Shown piece after piece: positions 34,074 through 44,466 of a DNA stretch of 64,000 nucleotides (position 1 is its first letter; the number at the start of each line of letters is the position of its first letter). Both the position numbers and the translations under genes were made by a program. Below the pieces are notes generated by a model. That model ran no database searches, was not told the origin of the DNA, and was given only the letters and a program-made list of their open reading frames with translations. Source of the DNA: Apiotrichum sp. Y4204 (lineage: Eukaryota > Basidiomycota > Tremellomycetes > Trichosporonales > Trichosporonaceae); contig JAMYHL010000017.1 of assembly GCA_025531455.1 (NCBI GenBank), forward strand, positions 1 through 64,000, in the 5' to 3' direction.

Positions 34074-35844
34074 CTAAGCAAGCTGCTCAGCCACCTTGAC
34101 GAGGGTGCGCACGCCAAAGCCGGTGCCTTCGGTCGAGGTGTAGCCGTGGGCGGCGCCAAAGTTGGCGGCGGGGCCGGCAATGTCGAGATGCGCCCAGTTG
34201 CCCTTTTCGCCGGCAAACTGCTTCAACTGCACACGTCAGGAATGTCTCTCTTCACACACAACTCACAAAGACGCCCGCCTTGAGCATGCCGGCCCAGCGG
34301 TTCGAGCCGATGTTCTTGAGGTCGGCGGTCGTGCTCTTCAGGTCCTCGAGGAGCTCCTCAGGGAACGGCATCGGCCAGAAGAGCTCGCCGCTAGCGTCAG
34401 ACGCGGCCTTGACGGCCTCGATCGCCTTGTCGTCGCCCATGAGACCGGCGGTGCGGGTGCCGAGAGCAACGAGCTGCGCACCGGTAAGGGTAGCAACGTT
34501 GAGAAGGAGGTCCGGGTCGGTCTCCTCGGTGCCGTAGCCGGTGGCCTTGGACTGGGCGCAGGCGAGACCGTCGGCGAGGACGAGGCGGCCCTCGGCGTCG
34601 GTGTTGTGGATCTCGACGGTGGTGCCGGTGCGCTGGCGAATGACATCGCCGTTCTTGAGCGCCGATCCAGAGGGCATGTTCTCCGCAAGGCAGAGCCAGC
34701 CAGTGACGCGGGTAGGGATCTGCAGCTCAGCGGCAGCGAGAACAGCGTGGAGAGTGGCAGCGGCACCGCCCATGTCGCCCTTCATCTCGTGCATGCCAGG
34801 CGAGGGCTTGAGGGAGATACCTCCCGAGTCGAAGGTGACGCCTTTGCCGACGATGGCGAGGTGCTTGCCGCCGTTGGAGGGGGTGTAAGCGACCTTGACG
34901 AGGCGGGGCGGGCGGGTCGAGCCCTGTCCGACGCCGACGAGACCACCGCAGTTCTCCTCCTTAAGACGCTTCTCGTCCCACACCTCGACAGTCACGCCGT
35001 CGAGGCCCTTGGCGCCCTCCTGGGCACGCTCGGCAAAGGTCTGGGGGTAGAGGTCGTTCGGGGGCGTGTTGACAAGGTCGCGGGCGGCCTTGACGTGGCG
35101 AGCGGTGATCTCGGCGCGGCGCACAACCTCGGCGGCGTCCTTGAGCGGCGACACAACCTGGATAGTCGACACAGGCGCGGTCTTGTCCTTGGACTTGTAC
35201 GAGTCCCAGGTGTACGCACCGAGGCTGGCACCCTCGGCAACAGCGGTGAGGGCCTCGGCATCGGCGGCGGGCAGGGCAACGGCGACAGACTTGAGCTCCA
35301 TGCCAGAAGCGGTGCGGACGGCAGCACCAGCGGCGCGGCGGAGAGCCTCAGGCTTGGGGTCGGCACCGAGGCCGACGAACATGAGGACCGCGGCGGCGTC
35401 GCCCTCGCCACCGGGGATGACCTGCGTGTTTCCAGCCTTGCCCTTGAAGCCCAGCTTGCCGAGCTGGGTGGTGAGAGCCTCGCGGCGCGCCTCGGGGGCC
35501 TCGTTGAGGCAGAGCTTGCTGTCGCTCGTGGGCACGCCGATGATCAGCGCATCGGCAGAGTACTTGCTGCTCGGGGCGACGGCGGAGAGGGCGGTAGCTG
35601 ACGACGACTGCGAAGCGTGAGACATGTGTCTATGGGAAAGCACCAGACGCGGGGAGATGGACAGGGGGGAGAGGGGCATGGCGGTGAGGCCAGCCCTCGC
35701 TGTGCGGGACGGCGTGCTCGCCGCCGTGGCGAGTGTGCGCGCGCCAGACAACGACGTGACGCCGCGCGCCACCAGAAACTGCTGCTGACGCTGGACCAGT
35801 CCGCGGCGCACTGCGGGCGCCACGGTAGCGAGAGGACGCACCAT
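34074..35844 (-). CDS. Leucyl aminopeptidase (M17 family), probably mitochondrial
   Basis: Two-zinc aminopeptidase that removes N-terminal residues from peptides. Exons 35844-34267 and 34226-34074 give 576 residues. The catalytic core is complete: VGKGVTFDSGGISLKP (first metal Lys/Asp), MHEMKGDMGGAA (catalytic Lys and Asp) and the M17 signature NTDAEGRL. The 40-nt intron uses the acceptor that gives FLKQF...WAHLDIAGPA, the family consensus. The first 70 residues are Arg/Ser/Ala-rich with no acidic stretch, like a mitochondrial presequence. An in-frame ATG at 35626-35624 (MSHASQ) could give a cytosolic form. Confidence 0.95.
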
Positions 35845-36557
35845 GCTGAAAAGAAAGTGGGGGAAAGAGGGAAAGGGGGAGAGAGGAGGTGCTGTCTTAT
35901 TAGATGTTGCGTTCCAAACTCGGAACACGCACGCTGCACCACCTCTCTCTCTCCACATCGCTCTCGCGATCCCATATTGTCACAGAAAAATCGGGGACAA
36001 AGGAGCGCGCCAGTGTCCCTGGCAAAAGGATCGACAATCTCCAATCCAGGGTTATCGTCGCAGTCACGTGACTATTACATCCATATAGAGACGGGATCAA
36101 ATTGAGTAATCAACATCTTATCGCGGCTAGTTGAGTCAACTCTGCGTGAACTAGCGCCCAGCCAAACCGGCGAGATCCGAACACGAGGAGCCCACGGAAA
36201 TTGCCGATGACAGGAACCATAAAAATTCCGAAGAGATGATTCCAATCGAGCATGTTCTACAGGCTGAACAGGTTGCTCTAGTGTTGCTCCAGCTGCACAT
36301 GTGCACATGCCTGTGAACACGCGCAGCGCGCAGATGCGGGCCGTACACGCGCATATCCGCGTACTTGTCCATCGTGTGGCCGCATTTCCTCTTACACCAC
36401 GCGGTCACGATCAGGGTGTGCCCCTGCCCCATCCTTAAGCGGTGTATAAATAGTGCACCTCTCGGGCAAGATCCGGTAGTCTGACCATGAATGTTATGCA
36501 TGTGGCCCCGTTGACAGCACATGTGGCCCCGCACATCCTAGCCCTATGGAAAGACAG
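35845..36557. other. Intergenic region with a plus-strand TATA box but no gene
   Basis: This is the M17 promoter on the minus side. A textbook plus-strand GTGTATAAATAG lies at 36441-36452, but the only plus frame after it is an 18-codon one from ATG 36487. The 14-mer CACATGTGGCCCCG or close variants occur twice (near 36500 and 36520). Confidence 0.5.
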
Positions 36558-38570
36558 CTAGCAACCGCCGACAATGGCCATGGCGCCCAGCTCGCCCTGG
36601 GCACAGACCACGGTAGCGACCACCATGGTCCCGTATGGCGGGCGCCACTGGGAATGCTGCACCGCGAGGTCCTCAGCCGATACGCTTCCTGTGGCGGTGA
36701 ACTCGGCCCCGTGCAGTTGTGGGGTCACGACCTCGCCGTTGATCGTGACTGTTGCAGACTCGATGGGCCCCGGAGCCGTGCCTCGCACAGTGTATTCGTA
36801 CCGCGAGTCCCTGCGGGGCTCAACCCGCACATCGAGCTTGAGCTCGCCAGCCGCTTCCGTAGCAGCATGAGCCGGTGCGCCCGGCACTGGCCCAAGGGAC
36901 GGGGTCCGTGGTGGGACAGGTCGCGGTGGAAGCGCTTTCTCCAGCAGCGCGGCGATGCGCAGCAGCTTGTTGTCGTCCCATCCCTTGCCCGCGAGGGTGA
37001 GCCCGAACGGCATGCCGATTTCCTCTGCCAGTCCCATCGGGACCGTCACGGTCGGGATCCCCAGGTGGCGGATCACAAGGTTGCCATTTGCCACCCACGT
37101 GCCGTCGCGCGTTGCGATGGCATGCGCGTCGCGATTGATGTCGGCGTCAGCGGGCCCCACGTCCGCGACGGTCGGCCAGGCGAGCGCGCTCAGCCCCTCC
37201 TTGTCCATCCACGCATCATGCACCTCGCGGCGCGCCCTGTCGAGTCCCCGCACGCCGTCCGCCATTAACGGAATCTCTGCGGGTGGGCGTGCCCGGCCCT
37301 CCTTTACGAAGCGCACATAGTCTGCCATCTCGATATCGTCGCCGTAGTCGTTGGCAATCTGGCCGTTCGGGAGCGGAAACACAAGCGCGGGGTCCACCTG
37401 CGCAAACGACCGCGGGCCACGCGAGCCCGGCACGGCAGCATTCGCGGCGAGAAAGTCGTCAAGCGCAAAGGTACACAGGTCGGCCATCTCGCTCGCAAAG
37501 TAGCCCTCGGGGACGTAGCCGCGCGTCTCCAGACCGCCCTGGAACCAGTCCTTGGCAACCGCGGGGTTCTCGTGCTCGTACACCGTCCGCGCGGGAAAGT
37601 CGCACTCGATCACCTCGGCACCGAGGTCTGCGAGACGGGCTGTGGCTGCCTTGAAGAGAGAAATGACAGAGGCTCGGGTCGGGATGCGCTCGTCGTTCCC
37701 GAGGTAGCACCGCGGCAGGCCGATGCGGACACCAGCGAGTGGGCGGGCGCTCTCGTCGCGGCCGAGATCGCCATACGACGGTGGGCGTAACGCCGACGCC
37801 TTCGGAATATCAACCCACTCCTGCACGCGCCAAAAGTTGCCCCGTGTCCGGTCGTCATCCCCGACGACCACATCCAAAAGCGCGAGCATGTCCGCCATTG
37901 AGCGCGTGTGTGGCACGACGACGTCCATGGTCGGCACGAGAGGCCAGTTGCCGCGGATGGAGATGACCCCCCAGCTGGGAGTGTACGCGCAGAGGGCATT
38001 GTTCGTCGCGGGTGCGCGCCCACTAGACCAGGTTTCCTCGCCGAGCCCAAAGGCAGCAAAGCTTGCGGCCGTCGCTGTTCCCGAGCCGTTGGACGAGCCG
38101 CTCGCCCATGCCGAGGTGAGGAACGCGCCATTGTACGGGCTCTCCGCGCGCCCATCCAGTCCGCGCTGCATCCCGCCGTTCGCCATTGGTGGCATCGTCG
38201 TCAGGCCAAGAAGCACAGCACCGGCAGCACGAAGCTTGCCTACAACATACGAGTCCTCGCTGGCGACCAGGTCGCGGAACGCGGGGGATCCCGCCGACAC
38301 TGTCATCCCGCGCGCCTTGTACGAGTCCTTGGCGGTATACGGAATGCCGTCCAGTGGAGAGAGCAGCTGGCCGCGAGCGCGTCGGACGTCGGCAGCTCGC
38401 GCGTCCGCAAAGGCAGTGGGAGACAGCACAGGGACCGAGTTGAGACGGACCCCATGGTGGTCATACGAGGCGATGCGGCGCAGATACTCGGCAACCAAGC
38501 CCACACTCGTGACTCTGCCCTCGTCAAGGGCACGTCGCAGATCGTCGAGGGAGGCCTCGACAACGTCCAT
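36558..38570 (-). CDS. Amidase (amidase signature family) with an extra C-terminal domain
   Basis: Single exon, 670 residues. The Ser-cisSer-Lys catalytic set is present: Lys in IPYTAKDSYKARG, and the serine-rich signature ASGSSNGSGTATAASFAAFGLGEET holding the cis-Ser and nucleophile Ser. The enzyme hydrolyses amides to acid and ammonia. The core is about 570 residues. A further 90 or so residues from about 580 (KLDVRVEPRRDSRYEYTV...) form a run of beta strands not usual in amidases, perhaps an Ig-like sandwich. The ATG at 38570 starts directly at the first helix. Three 20-bp repeats lie 214 bp upstream. Confidence 0.93.
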   Translation of the reverse strand: MDVVEASLDDLRRALDEGRVTSVGLVAEYLRRIASYDHHGVRLNSVPVLSPTAFADARAADVRRARGQLLSPLDGIPYTAKDSYKARGMTVSAGSPAFRDLVASEDSYVVGKLRAAGAVLLGLTTMPPMANGGMQRGLDGRAESPYNGAFLTSAWASGSSNGSGTATAASFAAFGLGEETWSSGRAPATNNALCAYTPSWGVISIRGNWPLVPTMDVVVPHTRSMADMLALLDVVVGDDDRTRGNFWRVQEWVDIPKASALRPPSYGDLGRDESARPLAGVRIGLPRCYLGNDERIPTRASVISLFKAATARLADLGAEVIECDFPARTVYEHENPAVAKDWFQGGLETRGYVPEGYFASEMADLCTFALDDFLAANAAVPGSRGPRSFAQVDPALVFPLPNGQIANDYGDDIEMADYVRFVKEGRARPPAEIPLMADGVRGLDRARREVHDAWMDKEGLSALAWPTVADVGPADADINRDAHAIATRDGTWVANGNLVIRHLGIPTVTVPMGLAEEIGMPFGLTLAGKGWDDNKLLRIAALLEKALPPRPVPPRTPSLGPVPGAPAHAATEAAGELKLDVRVEPRRDSRYEYTVRGTAPGPIESATVTINGEVVTPQLHGAEFTATGSVSAEDLAVQHSQWRPPYGTMVVATVVCAQGELGAMAIVGGC

Positions 38571-38783
38571 GGCGGCGGAAGCGGTGTATATTGTGAAGTG
38601 TGAAAACCAAGAGAGATTTTTGCCGGCAGCTGCTGGGTAACAGCCAAAAGTGAGAAACAGTGAAGGTGGGCAATGTTGCTGTGGCGTTGGCGTCTGATAC
38701 GTCTGATAGACTTTCTGACATTTTCCGTTGACGTCAGGCGCGTCAGGGCGATGAAGTGTCGGATACCTGATACAGTAGTAGTC

Positions 38784-39017
38784 ACCAAAGGTCTTTACGC
38801 GACACCAAAGGTCTTTACGCGACACCAAAGGTCTTTACGCGACTGAGATCGTTCTGCGGTGAGAATGCTTTCCCACATCCATGTACCACTGAGTTACATT
38901 TGCTCAGAGGCTCCTCTTGTGAGGGGGACGGGCCCCAAATGACACCCTGCTGTGCATTTTGCTACACAAGAGGTTCAGGAGGCGCCGGGAGAACAACCGT
39001 GTAAAGACTTTTGGTGT
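38784..39017. repeat. Three perfect 20-bp direct repeats plus an inverted copy
   Basis: ACCAAAGGTCTTTACGCGAC is repeated three times without change at 38784-38803, 38804-38823 and 38824-38843. A diverged copy in inverted orientation (TAAAGACTTTTGGTGT) lies at about 39001-39016. Between them a shorter inverted pair, CCTCTTGTG (about 38913) and CACAAGAGG (about 38964), nests inside. The whole 38784-39017 segment could fold as a nested hairpin, like a small non-autonomous element, or act as a control region of the amidase gene. Confidence 0.75.
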
Positions 39018-39158
39018 CTACTGTCTTAGACTACGCGACTTGATGTGTGCGGACGGGGTCTTTGTCAAACGGTGGAGCCTCCCAGTGCATGATCTACTGT
39101 AACTAAAACCAGCCTTCCAGCCTTTCGCGCAACATGTCCACGCTGCTTCTGTGCGCCT

Positions 39159-40227
39159 CTATGGTCTGTTCCAAGGTAACTGGATAGCCCAACCACTCTG
39201 AACGTTTCTGCGCCCCATTTTCCACGATCTGGCGCTCGTGGTTGCGTCATGTAACCAAGCGAACTTGATACGGCCTGAGGAATCGCGACGTATCTGGCGC
39301 ATCCTGCGGTGATTGGGCACCTTCACGAATAATCCGCTGTTTTGCAGTTGTTGAACGGCCTCAAGCAGTTCCTCACTGCGCGTCAGTCAGCATGCGAATA
39401 CACTACGCTACCCACTGCACAGCCTCCGATTGCCGCTCCTCCTCGGTAAGCTCCCGGCCAGCGTCCTCAAAGACCAGACAGTAAAGCTCTCCAGCTCTGA
39501 ACACACCCGCAAACCGGGGCAGGAAGGGTAAACCCTCAGCCTCGACGAAATTGCGAACTTCCTGGAGGACAAGCTTCATGACGAGAGGCACATCCACCTC
39601 ATGGGGGTGCTTCAGCGGGAAGAACTCGAGGTCGAAAAACTTGAGGGCGAGCCCGGGAGTTGGTTCCTTCTCGTCTTGGCAAAGAGAACCGGCAAAGACG
39701 TCGGTTGCGGTTTGTCTGCCAAGTCGGTCTTCCAGAAGTATGGTTGGCGGTGACTCGCCAATGACTTTATCTTCAAACTTGACATCCCATCCCTCTTCAG
39801 TCTTCGCATTTGGCTTCTCGTCTTACTCGGGCAGGTCTTGCAAGTCGGAGCCTGTAGGGGGGATGGCAGCACCTCCACGTTTGAAGTGCGATAACCTCTG
39901 GCCGTCTATGGCGTCCACTCGCGTGAAAACCGTGGAAGGAGCATGTTGCCGTGGGGCCCATGCTCTTCCACGGCTTGGGCTATCCGATATTATGAGTTGG
40001 AAGGAGTTCGTCTGCACCTATCAGTATGATCAACCTTGATGACATACATTAATGAAAGGCTCAATGACAGTGAGTTGCGGATTCATCTCCACTTCATCCG
40101 CCTTCCTCACCCGTGGGGATTGGGCCCGAGATGACCGCGTTGTTTTCTCGCGCGATGCCGTAGATGACGCTTTGTTGGGATTGGTCTTGGCGGCTGATAT
40201 TGTGGAGACTCGTTTCCGTGGAGGCAT
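39159..40227 (-). pseudogene. Kinase-like protein paralog 1, interrupted by a stop codon
   Basis: Exons 40227-40048, 40011-39416 and 39375-39159. Exon 2 has an in-frame TAA at 39825-39823, after LPE. Beyond it the same frame reads LGRQTATDVFAGSL (a glycine-loop-like start), LALKFFDLEFFP (the usual lysine strand of a kinase N-lobe), LPRFAGVFRAGELYCLVFEDAGREL (the hinge region) and, after the last intron, LLEAVQQLQNSG. The HxD catalytic loop expected next is not found (FVKVPNHRRMRQI). So it looks like the N-lobe and hinge of a fungal-type kinase-like protein that cannot catalyse, and it is also truncated by the stop. A paralog follows at 40600-41756. Confidence 0.6.
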
Positions 40228-40599
40228 CGTTGATGTGTATGGAGAGAGTGCAAACGGGAGAAAGCTTGAAGTGCGAGTAGGCAACTAAGGATGAGCGAGC
40301 ACCCTTGGAAACATATATGGAGAGGAGCAGCTGTCAGCTCGTTACGGATTGGTCCTCTCGCCATACCCCTAGCTGCTGCCCTGGTTGCCGTGCGTAAGAG
40401 GCTGCCAGCTGCAATATGAGCAAGCAGGAGGGACAGAAGAAGCTGATACACACTCTAACATTGCATTGGATACGAAACACGAATACAGTACAGCAATGGT
40501 GCTGTGCAATTGTGCGCTTGTGCAAGCCCACCGCCCCGCGTGGGCCCTGCGGTGCCTGGGGCCTCCCCGTCTCGGCTGGCTGGCGCCGGTCTTGACACA

Positions 40600-41756
40600 T
40601 CAGGGCCCAATCCAGTCCGCGTCGTAGTGCATCACCTCATCCCTCAGCGACGAGTACGCCTCTTCTCGGCTCTGGGCAAGGTCTTCCTCGAGCCGGAGTG
40701 CGATGGGCTTATCCGACTGTGGGCTCTCCGTCAGAGAGCGTTCGGCCTCCGACTTCATGTACGCGTCAAGTAGCGTTGCAAACTTGATACGCCCGCCCGC
40801 TCCTCGGCGTATCACATTCCACGACGGCATGAACAGAAAGACCCCCAGGGCCATTAGGTGTTCGAAGGCCTCGAGGATCTCATCACTGCATTCGGGTCAG
40901 CTTGTGCACCTTGATGAGGATTGGCCCAGTCGCGTGTCGCTAAACTCACAGTGCCGCCCTCGAGTTCCTTTCCTCGTCGGTAATGGCGCGCCCCGCATCC
41001 TCAAAGACCAAACAGTACAGCTGGCCACAGGCAAAAGCGCCAGCAAACCGTGGAAGGCATGCGGCCTCGCCGGCTTCCGCAAAGTTCTGTGCTTCCTCAC
41101 AAAAGATCTTTTGGGCGAGCGATACGGTGATTTCGTAAGGGTGTTCGACGGGAAAGAAGTTCAAGTCAAGAAACTTTAGAGCAAAGCCACCCGTTGGGGC
41201 CAGGTTCTTGTCATCCTGGCAAAGCGATGCCCCGAAGACATCGAGGCATGATTGTCGGCCCATCGATTGGCCGAGAACGAGCGTTGGCATAGACTCAGCC
41301 TCGACTTCTTCCTTAACTTCCATCTCCACTTTTCCCTTGACCTCGTCCTCCTTGGCCTCCACAGGTTGTGAGCCACCATGTTGGATGATTCTCGGCACTG
41401 AGCGACTGATTTCTGGGTGTCTTGAGTCACGAATAGTACCCACTCGGGTGAGAATAATTGAAGGCGAGTGTTGGCGCGGGGCCCACGCTTTTCCACAATC
41501 GGTGTTGCTGGGAACGAGCAGCTTGAAAGTGTTGGCCTTCTTGTCAGCACATAAGAAGCAGATGTCAACATGCCTCCAAGAGCGGCTCAATGACGGTGAG
41601 ACGTGCATCCAATGTGGACGGCTCTGTTGGGTTCGGCTTTGACCTTGTGCCCATGGTTCTTGTGGTTGCGCCCGTTGTCGCCAAGTTCTTGCCAGACCGG
41701 GTTGTCGATGCTGAAATCTCGGAGCGAGACTTCTTAGACGACCGGTCTGCGGGCAT
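40600..41756 (-). pseudogene. Kinase-like protein paralog 2, with a splice-phase break
   Basis: Matches paralog 1 in order: a short basic first exon ending LTVIEPLLEA (41756 to about 41571), a long exon to 40951, and a last exon 40885-40600. The long exon carries LVLGQSMGRQSCLDVFGASL, FALKFLDLNFFPVEHP and LYCLVFEDAGRAITDEER; the last exon DEILEAFEHLMALGVFLFMPSWNVIRR lines up with the kinase catalytic loop, but the His-x-Asp is gone. Exon 1 and exon 2 cannot be joined in phase by any GT...AG pair that keeps VIEPLLEA, which implies a 1-nt indel. The two copies are tandem on the same strand and moderately diverged. Confidence 0.55.
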
Positions 41757-42367
41757 TGCTGAGATGTAGAATATGTGGGAAGAAGAAACTTTGGTTGTCC
41801 AGGGAATGAGCGACCAACGCTCGCTGACCCAAAGCTTACCGAACTCCACGCCTCGTCACACTCTGAAACACACATACAGCAGTGTTGTAACGGCATTGGG
41901 CCATTAACCATTGGGCCATTAACCTTCTTGGGAATACATCACGTATCTCACGTTCTCGTCGCCCAGCCTCCTTACGGCATGAGCAAGGCCTGAGCTGCTT
42001 CTTTACAGCGGTTCCTGCCCCTGTCCCCTGGCTCTGGCAGGCTCACACACATACACTTGGCACCGGCTGTGCTGCACTCGACCTACTCTCTCTTGAAGAG
42101 GAACAATGCTGTCCTCTAACACACTTCCAACTCTCCTGTGAACGAAACGGTCTTCTTCCATCTCGGTCACATTGCGGTGATCTTGGGTTGCTTGTGTGAT
42201 GTGGATGCTGACCTCGGCTGCGTTCAGCATACCGAGACGTGTCTTTCGCAGTTCGGCCCGCCTCGTCAAACAATGTCCTCACAGGCGGTCCCACAAGTAG
42301 CAATCTGTGCAGATAAATAGCAGCGACTTTGACTTGCAAGGAAGAAGCACCCAGCTTCGAATCCGTC
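41757..42367. other. Divergent region between kinase-like paralog 2 and the nuclease-like gene
   Basis: No gene is seen. The decamer CATTGGGCCATTAACC-like unit is duplicated in tandem near 41893-41923. Confidence 0.5.
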
Positions 42368-43568
42368 ATGCGCCTCTCAGTCCTCCTCAACTCCACCAAT
42401 CTGTTTCTTGCCGTTTTGGTTGTAGCTCGGCTTGACCAGACGGCCGAGAACACAGTGCTGATTGGGAATGTTACCGCGCCGACCGATATCCAGCCTATGC
42501 AATATCACCCACCGCACAAGTCGGACGAGGACAACGTAGGATACTACAACGACAACTCGGATCCCTCTCCCGACTATGTCGACGTTCGAGCTAGAGGCAG
42601 ACAAAAACGTTCCCGGGTCAAAACGGTCCCCCCCAAAGCTCAAAAGGGAGCACCCAAAGGCAAGAAACCCGCCAAAAGCACCCGGCCTCCGTCAGGCAAG
42701 AAGCCATCGAATGGCAAAACACCGCCCAAAAGCAAGAAACCCAGCTCTGGAAAGGCCAACTCACCGTACAAATCCACACCCTTATCGACTTCAACTCGCC
42801 AAAGACCCGCTACAGGACGGCTCGCGATATCTCAGGCCCTGCAGTCATTCAGCTTCGTTACAGCAGTTCGCCACGAAGGCACGTCACCCTCGACCAACAC
42901 GCTATCGTACGACGCAATGGTGCGATCAAAGATTCCCGTTGGGCTGAAAATTGTCCGCGGCAGTTTCAAGTTTTCGAAAGCGGCCATGCTGAGGGCGAAA
43001 AGCACACAAGCAATGCAGAACGTCAAGACTATGGTTGAGAGTGCCAACCTGATGAAAACGCAGTTGGACAGAGGTATCGCTGGCGAGAGCGACCTCACAA
43101 AAGTTATTCAACAAGCCATTGGGAGTACCGCCAACATGATTCTGGACGCTGTCGGGAAACCAAAGGTTCACTGGCACATGACAAACCTCGGAGCCTCGCC
43201 CATCCCTGACATTGAGCTCAGTGTTGCCGGCCTGAACTCTCGGAAGGTCGAAGCCGTTGTCGAGGTTAAAACGCCAATCAGTCTGACTCCCCAACAGGTG
43301 GATTTGATGTTTGCGGAGATCGACAAGTACGAATGGAAGTCGCTGTATCATAACCAAACGCATGCGGTACTTTCCTTAACGAACGTGCAGTCAAAGATCA
43401 AGATGCGCAGCACGCGTAAAACTCACATAAGGGTACTAGAGCAGGTGAGCAACGTTTGGTTCCATCAAGACTTTCATATGGCAGCCACGGTGTCTATGTG
43501 CGCTGAATCCCACAGTTAATTGACCTTCTCAGGTAATCGCTCAGATGAACTACAAGAAGGCCAAGTGA
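42368..43568 (+). CDS. Hypothetical protein with a PD-(D/E)xK nuclease-like motif
   Basis: Exons 42368-43444 and 43533-43568 (88-nt intron, phase 0) give 370 residues. After a hydrophobic start (MRLSVLLNSTNLFLAVLVV) comes a Lys/Pro/Ser-rich linker (about 75-145) with repeated KGKKP, SGKKPS and SKKPSSGK units. The C-terminal half is folded and contains SPIPDIELSV...EAVVEVKTP: D281, E299 and K301 fit the PD...ExK restriction-endonuclease-like core. The same VEVKTP pattern is known to me from fungal proteins in which a REase-like domain precedes a kinase-like domain, and kinase-like genes lie just upstream. The true start could be a later Met (42497). Confidence 0.6.
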
Positions 43569-44466
43569 GGCATCATAACCAACTTGGACTCCTGAATTGT
43601 ATTAAATCAGGATGGACTTCAGCTCAGCATGGCCGAAGTACCAGCAGTAGTAAAGGGCCGTAGCTATGCTCTCAACATCTTGCTGGAGGTGGCCCTCCAT
43701 GCTATCGGCTTATAGATACCATCAGCATTTAGATCACAATAGAGTCGATACGTAGTGATGTATGTACAGAGTGTGTGACGACACAGTTGTCTTGAGCTTG
43801 TCAGTCTCTAATGAGCTGTTTCTAGGTTGACTGGCTTGGAAGATGAGGTCGGTAAGGTGCAAAGAGGCGCTGTGAGCCAGACCGCTCACCTCAGTCTGTC
43901 CTAGCCAAGGATCTGATGCTCTTTGCTAGGGACATACGCGTCCAAGTATGTATGTGTGCCTTGTTAAACAATCGGCAGCAAGTGTCAATCTCGTATACTT
44001 GAGTACAAGACGAAGTAAGAACGGCAAGTCTTGTCGCTTGCCGCAGGTTCCCACGTGCTGGACCCACACTTTCATCCACGCCACTCGAATCAGCCAACAA
44101 AAGCTGGACAAGACGTCTCTGGCGCACGGGTCTGATGCCACGTTCATTCACAAAGGCTGTGGTCGGTGTGACAAAGCGCGAGCGTGATGGAGTTGTGAGG
44201 CTTCACTGACAGTCCGGTGGACTAAGCTTGAAAGGGATGGATGGAGGTTGTGGACAGACTGCGGAGTGCTACAGAACCTGGTGGCACCCACTTTGGTAAA
44301 CTCCTTGGGCTCTCCCGTTCTCTTCTCTCTGCAACAAGCGGAAGCCTTCTGTTCTTCCAGTTCGGCACTTGCCTACACATAGTGCTCCACATACGAATGG
44401 CTGCTCGCTGTTCTACTGGCCTCTATTCGCCATTAGGTGGCACTCGACCTCGATAAATGCTACATC
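43569..44466. other. Intergenic region of about 0.9 kb, no gene seen
   Basis: AT-richer than the average of the window. It contains only short frames and holds the promoter of the antiporter gene. Confidence 0.55.

Noticed and set aside
34162..35601. A 479-codon plus-strand open frame rich in Gly, Ala, Arg and Glu
   Set aside because: It is the antisense shadow of the leucyl aminopeptidase gene, whose strand carries all M17 motifs. Long antisense frames arise from strong GC bias at the third codon position.
40946..41911. A single 321-codon minus-strand frame through kinase-like paralog 2
   Set aside because: Its first half does not resemble paralog 1, while the conserved first exon (LTVIEPLLEA) lies in another frame. 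The long frame is partly chance.
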